A stretch of DNA of 64,000 nt, taken from Dreissena polymorpha. Lineage: Eukaryota > Mollusca > Bivalvia > Myida > Dreissenidae. Within the stretch, counting starts at the first letter, position 1. Each line of letters opens with the position of its first letter. Under the pieces are notes generated by a model. That model saw nothing but the letters and a program-made list of their open reading frames with translations, was not told the origin of the DNA and did no database searches. The stretch lies in NCBI RefSeq assembly GCF_020536995.1, contig NC_068365.1, positions 31,372,648-31,436,647 on the forward strand, given 5' to 3'. The translations under genes and the position numbers were made by a program. Shown here one piece after another: positions 13,501 to 25,592 of this stretch.

Positions 13501-16339
13501 TATACCACTAGTTTTGATTTATGTAAATGATACAATTTACCAAATGTCAAATGACGATAACCATTTAAAATTCAGTGGAAACGAATTCCCTAATTCTAAA
13601 TGTTCTTCTGCTCATTTTGTATATGTGCATGCACCTATGAATAAAACATGCATTAAACAAGTTTCGCAACTGATGGTGTAGATTTTATATGATTTTATGT
13701 AACATTAACAGTTGACTATGAGCAGTTCTTGTATTGAGGCATTTGAAAAACACTTCATACACAGGACGAATTAATTGATTTAAAATTGGTTTCGCTGGTT
13801 TTGCTCAACATGGTCATATCGTACGAGTATTTACTGAAGGTGTTGGATCTCAGATTCAGCCTATTTGTGTTCCAGATACCGCTGCTATGGTCAAGAATTC
13901 TAAACTCCGCCCGCTGTTGATATGTTGCATTCTCGCCAAGGACAAAAAGCTTTGCTTACCCACGGTCTTCAAAGAATGCAAACTTGTTGTAGACAAAAAT
14001 TTGGCGCAAGGTAAAACGAGTTTTACTTTTTTTCTGTCTCTCTGCCATACATACTGTCTACATTTACTAGTATAGTTTATGTTATTTTCAGGAACTTAAT
14101 GAGTTCTCTCTCTTTATAAATAATAATTGTTACGTTGTTTTATTAATGAGTGATTCAAAATACGTGGTGGGCTCATTATAACAGCGCGACGTGTTCAATG
14201 GTAAAATCATTGTTTAAATATCTATCAGTAATAGTTGAGTGCTTACCACTCTTGATGTTTAACAAATAATAAATAAGAATTGATGGGTTTTATAAATGAA
14301 CTATTTAGAAATTAAGAGCACATGCTTTCATAACTTAAGTTTTGTTGAGCAGTCCTCTGATCGCAAAGATATTCACTATTTAGAATGTTTATCAATATTA
14401 ACGTTTAAGTAGGTTGTGTAACGTATGCCCAAACGTACCTTAGGTTGTTTTATTAATTGGCTTTTATGCAAAACAGCGCTTAAAGGTGGTCTTCAATAAA
14501 CACATTCCTAGAGTGTATGTGCCAATTAACTGCAAAGTACATGAATTATTATTTTTCTTAAAAAGTCATCCGTTCAAACAAACAAGAATGTGTTACAGAA
14601 AACCACGGAGAAAACGCTGAAGAGGTAAAACGTTTGGAAGATTGCAGACTGAATTTAACCAGAGAGAATCTTACAAGATTAAATTTGACAATCACAGACA
14701 GGCAACTGGAAAACCCAAAAGAAGTTGAGAAAATAATCAAGAGTCTTATGGACACAGCAAAGAGAGGTATATTATACTATCCCCAATATGTCAACGTTTA
14801 CTTAATTATGCCTATGGGGAAATGCGTCTAATGTGCCTATATAGTTTTAATTGTTCATGGCTCAATACATGACCTCGTGAGATCATTAAAGAGATATCAA
14901 CAATTATGGAACAGTAAATCATTATTCCAAAACATTCAAACGATCTACAGCTAAAAAAAAGTTTCATTGATATATTTAAGATTCTTAAAGATGATAATGA
15001 TGATGAAAATACAGGCCAGCAAAAGAAAAACATTTTTTTCTCGCGGAAAAGTTTAATTGATCATTCGATGATATTTATAGATTATGTATTTTATAATTAC
15101 AACCACGCTGTATAAAACTGTACAGTTAACATGTCTTTTTCAACTAGGGCATCAGTTATTGTTGTCATTTTTGTAATATGTATTGCAGAACCAGAGGAAA
15201 ACTTTGATTCGTTCGGAAGTAAAATCCTCGAGGAATTGGTAAATGTTCTAATTACAATTATTATTATTTAAATCTGTAATTTATATAATTCCACTTAAAC
15301 CGCAATTTGCAGAGATATATGTAAAGGCCAGGTCGTTCATTATTGTATTGTAAATGTGATGCATTACTTTAAATGAAAGTAAAACTGAAACTTTCGAGCA
15401 AAAATAATTTAAATCAGAAAAACATACATCCGTAGCTCATAATGTTCACGTGGTCACAGTATTATGATGCTCATCTTTTGAAAAAAATAAAAAAATGCAC
15501 TGCAACCATCTTCTGTATCATGTACTGTTCTTGTGAGAATAAGTGTACAACAATTCTTAGACACAGAATAAGTTAATTTGTTATTATAAGCGTCAAATAG
15601 TGTTCAGGGTACATACTCAATTTGTATATATTGTAGCCACACGACATTCGAATGCATTTAGAAATAAGTTGGATTTGCATTTGGTAAAATACCTTTGATA
15701 TGTCAGTTGTTGAACGTTATATATTTATATTAACATAACATGTACTTTTAGGGCTTAGACTGCAACTTCTTTGGAATCCCAGACGTACAAACGCCAGACG
15801 GAAAACCCGAGCCCACCGTAGCATACGGTGGTAGTGGCTCTGGACTAGAATTCGTTCAACTTCGGAAAGATGCATTCAGAAAAGAGTTTTTCGGGAACGA
15901 TACTTCCTCATTAGGAAGTTTAAATTACGACCAATTCAGTTATGCTTACAAAGACCTATCGGAAAATCATATCAATATGAAATCAGACGATATCGTTAGT
16001 CAGAAAGATTTGTTAAGCAATGGTCCTCATGCATTAGATGTAGATCCGGATTACAAAGGTAATGAAACACTGGAAAGTATACATTCTGAATCTTATACCT
16101 GTAAAAAAGAAACTGTGGCACTATACGATCACGATATCAATAAAATACTTCTACTGAACGATAACAAAAACACACCAAAGGTCAGAGGTGAACAAATGCC
16201 TTTGCAATCCAGCGGCCCTAATGGCATTATGTATGTAAACAACGCAGCAGAAGAAATAAAATTACATCCACAGATTTCAGAGGAGGACAGCGGGATTGAG
16301 CACGGTAGTGACGTTCATATGAGGCGGACAACTGATTAA
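9881..16339 (+). CDS. gene A: small NB-ARC/STAND-type P-loop NTPase with MGN myristoylation motif; apparent frameshift in exon 1
   Basis: Seven exons joined by GT-AG introns would encode about 633 residues. It starts MGNKPS, a likely N-myristoylation signal (Gly2, Ser6). A GRD motif (residues 18-20), Walker A GAPMIGKS (42-49), Walker B VYLYLDNVD, a strand VIFSTSTQ and CDGIPY (the GLPL position) follow in the NB-ARC order. Exon 2 matches the segment that usually follows GLPL. No winged helix, MHD motif, effector domain or C-terminal repeats are seen. Exons 3-6 are short and helical; exon 7 is acidic and ends with DSGI near the C-terminus. The reading frame breaks three codons after Walker A: TAA lies at 10034-10036, and comparison with gene B places one missing base there. 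All later exons and splice sites are intact, so this is a young pseudogene, an allele or an assembly error. Role unknown; members of this NTPase class act as nucleotide switches in immunity or cell death. Confidence 0.75.
12468..12584 (+). CDS. gene A exon 2 (post-GLPL segment)
   Basis: Acceptor TTTTTCAG, donor G|GTATGT, 117 bp, phase 1 at both ends. It encodes GSILSENQGL..ELLELMIAQRLEVLSP, the same length as and about 60% like gene B exon 2. The pattern L-x-V-L-S-P before a short loop is seen after the GLPL helix in other NB-ARC proteins. Confidence 0.8.
13344..13475 (+). CDS. gene A exon 3
   Basis: Acceptor TTTCATTACAG, donor G|GTAAGT, 132 bp, phase 1 to phase 1, the same size as gene B exon 3. 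The shared pattern is a helix with EV..FLSNL. No known domain. Confidence 0.75.
13876..14010 (+). CDS. gene A exon 4
   Basis: Acceptor GTGTTCCAG, donor G|GTAAAA, 135 bp, the same size as gene B exon 4. It is the best conserved exon after the NTPase core: K-x-S-x-LRPLL....IL.K...L.LP.VFKECK...DK. No known domain is recognised. Confidence 0.78.
14566..14766 (+). CDS. gene A exon 5
   Basis: Acceptor CTTAAAAAG, donor G|GTATAT, 201 bp, phase 1. It encodes a charged helical segment with LNLTRENLTRLNLTITD; gene B has a shorter 165-bp counterpart with VTRDNLKKLD..FKITD. Confidence 0.7.
15189..15238 (+). CDS. gene A exon 6
   Basis: A 50-bp exon with acceptor TATTGCAG and donor TTG|GTAAAT. It changes the phase from 1 to 0. 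The peptide EPEENFDSFGSKILEEL is acidic. Gene B has an 83-bp exon with the same phases. Confidence 0.65.
15752..16339 (+). CDS. gene A exon 7 (acidic C-terminal tail, stop)
   Basis: Acceptor GTACTTTTAG, phase 0, begins GLDCNFFGIPD and runs 195 codons to TAA at 16337-16339. Low-similarity, charged, serine-rich tail, probably disordered. It ends EEDSGIEHGSDVHMRRTTD; a DSGI motif also sits near the end of gene B. Confidence 0.75.
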   Translation, partial: GLDCNFFGIPDVQTPDGKPEPTVAYGGSGSGLEFVQLRKDAFRKEFFGNDTSSLGSLNYDQFSYAYKDLSENHINMKSDDIVSQKDLLSNGPHALDVDPDYKGNETLESIHSESYTCKKETVALYDHDINKILLLNDNKNTPKVRGEQMPLQSSGPNGIMYVNNAAEEIKLHPQISEEDSGIEHGSDVHMRRTTD

Positions 16340-17482
16340 TGACAAACACGTTTATAAGGCTTGCTAGCTGTTGCGAATTCACTTGGCGCGTACGTTTACA
16401 AGGCAGCATGTTAATTTGCACCATACGTCTCTCTTATATGTTGTTTTTTAAATTGCGAATGCATAACGTACATTTAAACTTTAAGTAAGACGAAAGTAAA
16501 GTAAGTATGGTGAAAAGACGGGTTTAACTTGTTTGACGTTGTCCAAGTGTAGTAACAGGTTTATAGACAAAGAGAAAAACCCCATCTCCCCGATAAACAT
16601 CAGACTTGCCGGCAGTTGCCACGTATTAAATACTTATAATAGTTATTATTTTACTCATTCAATTATGCAGGGCTTTCGTTTATTGTCCTATACAATTACT
16701 CACAGCGATATAATTCTGCAGAATCTCAATACCATAAACATTAATACTCATTTAAGTTGTGTATGTTAGAAATAGTTGTGTGTCAAAGTGTATTTTTTAA
16801 AAGTTAGAACCACATTTAATGTAATGTAACTATAACCAAATGTGAATGTTATTACAACCACATGTAAATGTAATTACGATGAATGCATTAGTACACTGAT
16901 TACAATTACGTTTTGTTGGAAACGTAATATGATATATATGCAATAAATCTGTTTTTTATTATTTTGCATTAATGTTCTGAAACCTTTAATACGAGAAGAT
17001 ACGTGTCCATATGCTCATGTTAATGTATATTTAACACGGGGGACACGAACAATAGAACGCTTATAATGTAAATTGGCTGGCGATTACCCACGTGATAGTG
17101 TTCGTAACTGCTAAGAATTTGTTAATTTGTTAATTTGTGATTAACATGTATCTATAGTGCCAACACTTTACTTATAAACACCGAGTATAATGTAGTTCGT
17201 GTATTTGCAATGATTTAAAACAGTTTAAACAATGTTACTTAAATATATTTGAACTTAAAGGACTTTTTCTTATAACTTACATGTTGATGTTTTAAATATA
17301 ATACTCGTGAACACGAACAACAATATATGAAGTAACACAAAGAAACAGCGAGCAGAAGTTTGCCATGTCATTTATTTATGAATGAGGAACTTAGCTGGAA
17401 TCTCAATTAGGTACTAAAGTTTTCGGATGTGACACATTCTTTTTGTTAACTATGTAAAGTACTCAAGACTCAATATATTTTG
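16340..17482. other. 3' flank of gene A
   Basis: No coding exon. The AATAAA at 16942-16947, about 600 bp after the stop, is the first canonical polyadenylation signal and may end the gene A transcript; this is a guess from position. Confidence 0.35.
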
Positions 17483-17986
17483 AAGGGATCTTTTCACGTT
17501 TTGGTAAATTGACAAAATTGAAAAAAGTTGTTTCAGATTTGCAAATTTTCGTTTAAGTTATGATATTTGTGAGGAAACAGTAATACTGAACATTTACCAT
17601 GGTCTAATATAGCCATTATATGCATCTTTTGACGATTTAAAAAACTGAAAATTATAAAGCGTTGCAAAGCGAAACGATTGAATAATTTGGAGAGTTCTGT
17701 TGTTGTCGTTTAATTTTGTGAAACTACGAAGATTGCTTATATAAAGTGTAAATTCCGTCACCAATATATAATTGGCAGGATGGCCGAGCGGTCTAATTGG
17801 TTTTTACTCCAGGATTCCGGGGGTCACTGGTTCGAGCCCTGCTGCGGGCTACTTTTTTTCCTTTTTTAAATTTTATTCTTGATTTTTTTACTGGAGCTTT
17901 TTAGATCCAATGTTTACATTTATCAATATAAAGCATTTAATTAAAAACTCCAAAACATGCCAAAATCTGTGAAAAGACCCCTTTAA
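17483..17986 (+). mobile_element. SINE/MITE hybrid, copy 1 (tRNA-like core, inverted ends)
   Basis: A 504-bp member of a family seen seven times here. The ends are near-palindromic: the family consensus starts TTAAAGGGGCCTTTTCAC and ends GTGAAAAGGCCCCTTTAA. The core near 17777-17850 holds a pol III A box (TGGCCGAGCGG) and B box (GGTTCGAGCCC), followed by a T-rich run. The body shares 'cgttgcaa.gcgaaacgattgaat' and 'gatccaatgtttacatttatc' with the other copies. Confidence 0.8.
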
Positions 17987-20042
17987 CATAAAGAACCACT
18001 TTAACGAGCCATTATTCTTTCACTCTCAATGTGAGGCAAACATTTGATTAACTTCTTGTGCAAGTGAGGGCATGTGAAAAAGAAATTGCGTTGTTAATGC
18101 AGAAGGTTGCAACAAGCACCGCTTATGCTTGTTCATAAGTTATTCAAGTATAACTACAGTACTTACAAGTTGTGTAAGAGGGTAAACGGAATTGTACAAC
18201 AATTCTGCAAGTTGTCTGATGTTTCTTTAACCTTCACAATCGTACTCCAATATTGAATCTACATGTTCTGTAAAGCAATGCATTTCTATATTATAAAGGA
18301 ACATTATTTTATCAAACTGGATAAAGGCACATTAATTGGTGGATTTGCCATGTCAACTGCGCCTTGTCTTAATCCAAACCGGATATTTAAGTTACCTTTA
18401 CAATGACACGAACATTGTACATCTACATATTACATTACACAATTTATGTCTCTTTTTGTATCGCAATTAAAATAGTTTCGCTATCAACATTTAGGCCATT
18501 GTGCGCAATAGCATACGGATCTATTATAGCTACAGCACACTACCTTGAGAATAATACGTTGATTTAACAAACGTTGCATATAAAACATACGATACAAAAG
18601 TAATGTATGCAAAACAAATTCTAATTTAAACGAATGCAACAACCCTCTGAAATTAAAAACGAACATGATACTTCTCTTATATGTGTGCAATTGCGTATTG
18701 AAACAAATTAAGACATCATGTTTGCCTCAAACATGAAGTGAGACCGTTTATCCAATAGTTGTGTTCACTTAAAAGTAAGTATTGTAAATTTGCCTTCACT
18801 TATCCAACAGATACTGTAAACCACTGATACGTATCTGACAATGAATATTGCCATTGTATTGTTTCCGGTTATATAAATATTGAGTGAAACTCGGCTGTTT
18901 GATCACGTGGCATGTCTCCTCTTGCTCCTTCAAAGGCGCTAACAACCAGTTTGTATAGTTGTATTCTATTTTTATGTTCTGCATAATTAATCAATATGGT
19001 AGTTGGTAATATATTTTCAATATTTCAGGACTTCGAAAGGTCATGAGCGTTTGTCCCCTAGTTGTGTATCTTGGGTTTATTAACAATTATGAAAAACTGA
19101 AAACGCAGACTGATCAATTCCTTTCGATAAGACCGCTTAAGATTTATTACTGAATGTTAATAAGATTACTTTTACAGTAAATATCCTCTGGCTATGCTAT
19201 ATAAGTCACGAAAACACACACTTTTAAACGGATAATATAATACATAAAGCGCGTATTTACGCGTATTTAAGTTCTTACAAAAATAAAATGTTGATTCATA
19301 AAAAATAAAATAAAAAAGTTCGGAAGAAATATAACAAGAAGGTAATTCATTACCTTCGACATTATCACAATTTCACTGTGTTTATAATCAGCTGCTTTTA
19401 CATGAATATCAAGATAAGGTCATAGAAGCGTTTGAAAAAAACATAAACAAGACCGTTTCGTTACACGATGCACTACTCAGATTATACTTTTCAAATCCTC
19501 TACACAAATGTAAAAGGGTAATTTTTATCCTTACTAAAAAAATTCTCAATTTGCAAATATGTTAATTTTCACATTCGGATTGCTGCTTCTATAATTTGAG
19601 AGTGTTCCAGATATGAACAGTTAATAGTTGTTCCTAATGATTTTATATTACAATAAAATAACACACACATTAAACACATGCCTAAATGTTTAATAGGAAC
19701 AACCGTATAGGTAGGTTTGAGAGTTGGTGAGCAGTGTAGAGCATTGCACAGAAACTTGATTCAGTATGGTTTACAAATAAAAGACCCCGTTAAACATCAA
19801 AATGCTCTATAGTACCAGTAAAGCATTTATTATTTAAAGACACAAAATACTCATAACGTTACTTCCTCCGGAATCATACCACGTTCCTTTGTTTGATCCT
19901 TGATTTGGTCCGCTCATGCAAGTGCGATTGCAATATCTATTCTTGAAACTCAAGATGCTTTATAAGGTTACAACTGACCTTGTATTATACGGCTTATTGT
20001 GATTTCTCACACAAGTATGTAGTCGAAGTGTTGGTTGTAATC
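17987..20042. other. gene-free AT-rich stretch
   Basis: Nothing beyond random short frames was found on either strand. Confidence 0.55.
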
Positions 20043-20554
20043 TTAAAGGGGCCTTTTCACAGATTTTGGCATGTATTGAAGTTTGTCATTAATTGTTGTT
20101 TTATATTGATAAAGGTAAACCTTGGAGCTAAAAAGCTCTCGTAAAAATCAAGAATATAATTTAAAAAAAGGGAACAAAGTAACCCTTAAAGGGGCTCTAA
20201 CCACTTACCCCTGGAGTAAAAGTCTACCATATAGACCACTCGGCCACAAATGCTCCTACAATCTAGACTGTATTTTATACTTTATACATGTATAAGCAAT
20301 CCTAGTAGTTTCACAAAATATAACGACAACATCAGAACTCTCCAAATTATTCAATCGTTTCGCGCTGCAACGCTTTATAATTTTCAGGGTTTTAAATCGT
20401 CAAAAGATACATAAAATGGCTATTTTAGAGCATGTTAAATGTTCAGTATTACTGTTTCTTCACAAATATCATAACTAAAACGAAAATTTGTGAATCTAAA
20501 ACAACTTTTTTTTAAATGTTATCAATTTATCAAAACGTGAAATAGCCCCTTTAA
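20043..20554 (-). mobile_element. SINE/MITE hybrid, copy 2
   Basis: A full-length copy in the opposite orientation, with TTAAAGGGGCC at the left and CCCCTTTAA at the right. The B-box and A-box complements are worn ('ggggctctaaccac', 'actcggccacaaatg' near 20191-20250). Older than copy 1 by eye. Confidence 0.78.
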
Positions 20555-21987
20555 AAACATTTGCCGTGTTTAATAATTTTTAATTCTATTATTGTGTTAA
20601 CGTCATCTGGACCAAGGTGATCAAAACAACTAAAGCGTTACAATTTCTAAATTGAAAATCTTTCAAAAATAGCACGATATGTACTTCTTTTGGACCAACT
20701 TCAGTTTGTTTCGGATAAAATATAACTATTGATTCCAGTGATTGACAATTATTTACACGTATACTCGCTTTGCTTATAGTATTAATAATCTAAGCAATGT
20801 TTTAACAGATGGGCACAGTTTAATAATACATTGTATATGTGATTTCAGTTATAATTGTCAACTATATGAACATTAAATACAAATATATCATTTGCATGTT
20901 AAAAAACAAAGGTGTATTTTAAAATAACAAAGCCAATTCCATGGCGATTGAAAGAAAAAACAACAACACATAATTCATGAATGAATGTAGCAGTGTTAAT
21001 GAATATTATTAGTACAGGAAAAAGATAAAATATTCAACCTAAATATTATATTAATTATCGCAACGTTAAAGATTTTGACCAACTTTTATTTCGTTGTGAA
21101 ATCTCAAACCAGCGCAGGTAAACTAAAAACACTTATTTGCGGGTTAATTTTACCAGCTAACGATAGGACGGGAAACACGCGAAAGAGGGTCATCATACAT
21201 CAAATTCACATTGTAAACAAACCCGATTATCATACACCAGGAAAGGAAATATTACAGTTTTTTCCCCAAGTTCGTTGGTTTTCCAAAAACGAGAGCTTTT
21301 TGTAAGCGAATCTATCGGTAATTATTTTAAATCAAATAAGAGTAACTGGAATGACTACAAATATAATAGAACTGTGTTACGTCATAATGTATAAAAGAAT
21401 AAGACAAAGTTGTTACCGTTTTTTCATACACTAACCAATGAAAATGAATGTAAAAATAACAAACACAAACAATAAAAGCATTTATTCCAAGAATGTATCC
21501 GTTTTACTAGGATTCTTTTCATGTTAAGCCACTTCCCAGAAAGATCTATTCCGAAAATGATTCATATGGAGAACTGTCTGTAGGATGGAAGTTTGTACAG
21601 TCAACGTGTATCGAAAACATGTAACCTAAGACTATGTCAGTTTGAAATAATATATATGCTATGCAAATGTCTCGGAATATTCGTTTCTGAATAATCATTA
21701 CATCAACGCACACAAAATCCAAAATGAACGCATCATAGACACTTCCATCAATTTTAGTTGTTCGCTTGTGAACAACTAATATTACTAACACAAAATTCAA
21801 GTCGGTCTGCTCTGAACTAAGCTAAGCATGATAACCACCACATCTGCCTGTGCACACTGATAAGCCTGCTTATACTTCACCACTTTTACAGACAGTGAGT
21901 GTGCGTATGTAATCAATAGTGTTTAACAGCTTGTTCGACGACATTGGCCAGTTTGTCATTGAAATCTGTACAAATTGGCTGCGTTCA
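20555..21987. other. gene-free AT-rich stretch
   Basis: No coding or repeat signal stands out. Confidence 0.5.
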
Positions 21988-22170
21988 GGGAAAACGGGGC
22001 TTAATGCATGTCAAAAAAGTGGTTTCCTGTGACACTGATTAGTCTGTGCAGTGCGCACAAGCTAATTTTGGACGGCACTTTCTGATTTTATGGTGTGTGT
22101 TTTCGTTTAAAGAGAGTCTCTGGTGCTGGACTGAAAATTTATGCATATGCAATAAGTCCTGTTTTCCCAA
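21988..22170. mobile_element. worn fold-back MITE, related to the one at 58281
   Basis: The tips GGGAAAACGGGGCTTAATGCATG and its inverted partner ending GTCCTGTTTTCCC enclose about 180 bp. Inside, 'ctgattagtctgtgcagtgcgcaca' and 'ggacggcactttc' match the MITE at 58281-58506 at low identity. This is an old copy. Confidence 0.55.
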
Positions 22171-22408
22171 AATGGAGCTAAAATTATCCTTTCTATTAAT
22201 GATTTAAAAAAAGGATAAAGTGATAATAACTTCAGTCACCTTGATGACAAGGCAAATAACCAAAATCACTTTTAAATCAAATAAACAACCAATGAGTTCT
22301 AAATTTTTACCTTGTGGCATTTTTAGTAATATCTAAAAGGGACCTATTCACAGTTTGTCATTAAATGCTTAATATTGATAAATGTAAACATTGGATCTTA
22401 AAAGCTCC

Positions 22409-22981
22409 TGTCACGGAGTGATTTATAAGTGACAAGCGGTTCGAGCCTTGATCATGGAAATGATAATGGAGACAGATGAAATTTTTAAATACTTCATTTA
22501 ATAGATGTCTTAATATATGCTACATTTTATTCTAAAACACTTATGTTAGTAGGAACCACATGAATGTTAGTTTATTCTAATCACTATCAGATAAAATTGT
22601 TCCAATAAAAAAAAAATAAAAAAAAAGAAGAAAACAATCATTAAGTCACTGGCTGACTAAAAATGTCACATTTGTCAACAGATAATACCACTCTCACTCT
22701 AGGTCCTCGACCCTTTGGTGGCGTCATATGTGTCCACCCCACCGCGGCACAAACGACCCTCGCCTCTGGCGATGTCCAACACGACCTTCGTTGTGGCGCG
22801 TCCCGGTCGGCCCTTGTCGCCGAAACCGCCTTTCTCTCAGATATGGCAGCTATCTGCCAAACCGTTGTTGGTGGTGGCCTCTGCCTCACTCACCCGAAAA
22901 CTTCCCGTTGGGTGATTCCTGTTTGCTGCACCCACCCGGAAACGGGGATATATTCATTGAAAATAATCCCTAACCGTGACA
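22409..22981. mobile_element. possible solo LTR-like fossil
   Basis: A 573-bp segment inside the split hybrid element begins TGTCACGG and ends CCGTGACA, the TG...CA form usual for LTRs of Gypsy-type retroelements. It is GC-rich in its middle (22660-22945), unlike its surroundings. No matching short duplication flanks it and no internal retroelement region is attached, so the call is tentative. It would be an old relic. Confidence 0.3.
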
Positions 22982-23560
22982 TAGCATGGTTTTGTACACA
23001 TTATATTCATTATTACATTTAGACAGCCAGCCTTTAATCACAAAATCTATTAACACCTAGACAAATGACAAATATACATGCATAACTACAGTATTAACAC
23101 AAAAAATACAAATACCATTTAAACATTAACATAAACATTAATTCAGTTGATATTTAATAAATGTTACTTGGTTTTAAATCTCAGAAGCTAGTAGGGTTTC
23201 AGTGCAAAAAATTACTAAAAATGTAATAAAACTTATAAAAGTAATATTTACCCCAGTTCCTATAAATATGTTATCCAAATATCTACACCTTGGGCACTTT
23301 TCAGAGCGTCCACACTGCTCGAAACTTACGACGGCACTGAGTTGATTTGAAATTTCTGGGAACATTGGGTGTAAAATAAACGATTCACGGATCTGTTGTT
23401 TATCAACTGGGCATTCCTTTGCTAAAAAATGCCAGAGTTCATGAATAGTTTGCATCCCAGGGCCCTATTATTTTGATACCCCAGGCTACATCAACAACAG
23501 CAGAGATTAGGTTTGGTGTAGGGGAATTTAACATTGCACATGTTTAAAGCATGAATCTCG
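22982..23560. other. unassigned part of the insertion
   Basis: AT-rich sequence between the LTR-like segment and the right part of the split element. On the - strand a short frame (23174-23455) contains a Cys cluster, CGRSEKCPRC, and a possible donor G|GTAAAT at about 23249. It is not recognised and could be chance or an exon relic. Confidence 0.25.
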
Positions 23561-24450
23561 ACAGCTCTATTAAAACAATTAGACTAAAATTAAAGGAACT
23601 AAAAAGTTACCCTCAACTGGGCTCGAACCACTGACCCCTGGAATAAAAGTCTATAGTTTAGACCACTCGGCCATCCGGGCTCATACAATAGAAATGTATT
23701 TGAAACTTGTAATATAAGCAATCCTCGTAGTTTGAACAAATATAACGACAACAACAGAACTCTCCAAATTATTAAATCATTAAATTTGTTCAATTTACCA
23801 AATCATGAAAAGGTCCTTTTAATGTCTTCAGTCTTGCAAATTGATTGAGTTCAATACACTGTCAGATCTTACATCATGAATAACTTACACGTTAAGTGGT
23901 TGCCTGTTGGCCTGGGGCCAGTAGATTTAAGCCCATGAAACTTAATTTTAAAAGTTGATATCGGTTGGGCTAAAAAGCAACAGTTTCTTTAAAGCTTGAA
24001 ACAAATCAATCCAATTAAATATAGAATACTAATTGGAGACTGTGGATCAATTAGGTAAATAAATTGTTGCTCAATAATTAAATGAAAATAAATAAAGAAT
24101 TAGATACACATAACACAACATATGTACATGTTCTAGGCTTGTTATTCTTTTAGCAAGGCAACCAAAATTCTAAAGATGGTTGCAAGTGCAGCAACTCATT
24201 GCGAAAAAAGAGACGTATTGTTGTTATTTTGTCTAAGTTATCTCAATAACATAAATATGAGGATAAACAGTGCACCCACATCTTGACATGTGATTTAAGA
24301 CACAATCTTTATAAAATTTGAATGGGTTGTGTTCATTTCAAACTTGCGATATAAAAAGCTATCAGACATAATTTTGAAAACTGCGTTGCGTCTAAGATTT
24401 TGCAATAGCGAACAACTTCAGTGCCTTCAGCGCTTTGATTTAATTTTGTA

Positions 24451-25592
24451 ATTTTCAGAAAATCTGTTCTTTATGAAAGATTGTGATTGGTTGTTTGTGA
24501 TAATAAGGCGAAGCATTACGTATTTCTAAAAATAGATGTTAACGAGAAATATTATTGCAGTCGCATTGTGTACACACCGGTTACCGACAATAACGTAGTG
24601 AATTCACCAGCTATGTATAGAACGACTACAGTACGTTGGTGAAGGCCAACATGGATTTAGTTTTGATTAAGTATTTACTTAACTAAAATGGAAAATCATG
24701 AATTCAATGAGATTAAAATACTGCAAAGAGTGTTTCATGGTGTTATTTTTGCGAACAGGGTCTGCAGAATTGTCACGAAGAAATATTTACAATTAACGGT
24801 TTACATATGAATAACTGAATGAACGTGTTCTACTTAACCACAAAAACAACAATAATGTGAACTGGAATAGCGTAAAATATCAGAGCAGTAACGGAAATAT
24901 ATAAATTTGTATTAATTTATAAAACCACATACATTGGTTTATTATTAGGGTGAATACTTTTTATTAATTATACAGTTTGTATGCTTATAGAATATTTTGT
25001 TCTGTTTTATTTGGGAACCCACGTATTACATCAATCATTTACATATGAATCTGAAAAATTGTTAATGGTTAATTTAAAGACTCAAAGAATGCATTCTGAT
25101 AGTAGGCCAAACGGTAGTATACTTATGTGTGAGTTGTACATGCTTATTCCGTCGACAGTGCATAGCATATTCATAGAATAAACTGAGAAAGGCTGGAATT
25201 ACTTAGTTTGAATGAAGCAAAGATCAATATTTGGTATACACATGTTGTTTGTAATGAAAATTTTAGAAGCAATGCATTTTCATCAAATATGAAACAAGAT
25301 TACATTTGCAAGCAAAGTTAACTGTTGATTTCGTGTCTGAAATTGACAAAATGCTAAGGGAAATAATAGTTTTGCACTGAACTGAATAGAAAATATGGTT
25401 ACATAATCTTTCACAAACTTCTGAAGAACATTAACAATATGAGACACTGATTTGTTTTCCAACCAACATGTCGAATCACTTGAAAACGAAAATACAGAGC
25501 ATTTTATACTGTGGTAAAACATATTCAAGTTGGATTGTTAGTTGTCAAACGAGGTTCCCAATTCCATTTAACACTACCTAGTCAAAAGAGTA
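24451..25592. other. upstream region of gene B
   Basis: AT-rich, no supported exon and no assignable promoter motif. The sequence directly before the gene B ATG does not resemble that before gene A, so the duplication either did not include the promoter or the flanks have diverged. Confidence 0.45.

Larger units (their letters stand above)
22335..23822 (-). mobile_element. SINE/MITE hybrid, copy 3, split by an insertion
   Basis: The left part, 22335-22408, and the right part, 23561-23822, are continuous in the family consensus. The gap is filled by about 1.15 kb of unrelated sequence. The tRNA-like box complements are well kept near 23612-23680 (GGGCTCGAACC, CTCGGCCATCC). Confidence 0.7.
22171..24450 (-). 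mobile_element. unclassified 1.7-kb interspersed repeat, copy 1 (with insertion)
   Basis: Reading the - strand from 24450 to 22171, the sequence matches 62727-63893 on the + strand almost end to end, apart from an insertion of about 1.1 kb (22409-23560). It starts AATCAAAGCGCTGAAGGCAC and ends near TTTAAATCATTAATAG. A SINE/MITE hybrid lies inside both copies at the same place, so the two share one history. No coding region is seen and the family is unknown. Confidence 0.7.

Noticed and set aside
16280-16330. Beta-TrCP degron in gene A
   Set aside because: DSG is followed by serine after four residues, but gene B lacks the second serine, so support is too weak for a feature.
10559-16339. Winged helix, MHD motif, LRR, WD40, TIR, CARD or death domain in either NTPase gene
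   Set aside because: Read through all exons; no matching pattern. Exon 3-4 helices were considered as a winged helix but lack its hydrophobic pattern.
17777-17850. Functional tRNA gene
   Set aside because: A and B boxes are present, but the stems do not pair as a cloverleaf and the unit recurs within a longer repeat family, so it is a SINE-type head.
22641-23022. 119-codon and smaller GC-rich frames on both strands
   Set aside because: Overlapping frames on both strands in a GC-rich, LTR-like block; no motif. Long frames are expected from low stop-codon frequency.
23612-23690. tRNA gene on the - strand
   Set aside because: Same head as the other hybrid elements, embedded in element body; not a free-standing tRNA.
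25283-25528. 81-codon frame before gene B on the - strand
   Set aside because: No motif or splice logic; random composition.
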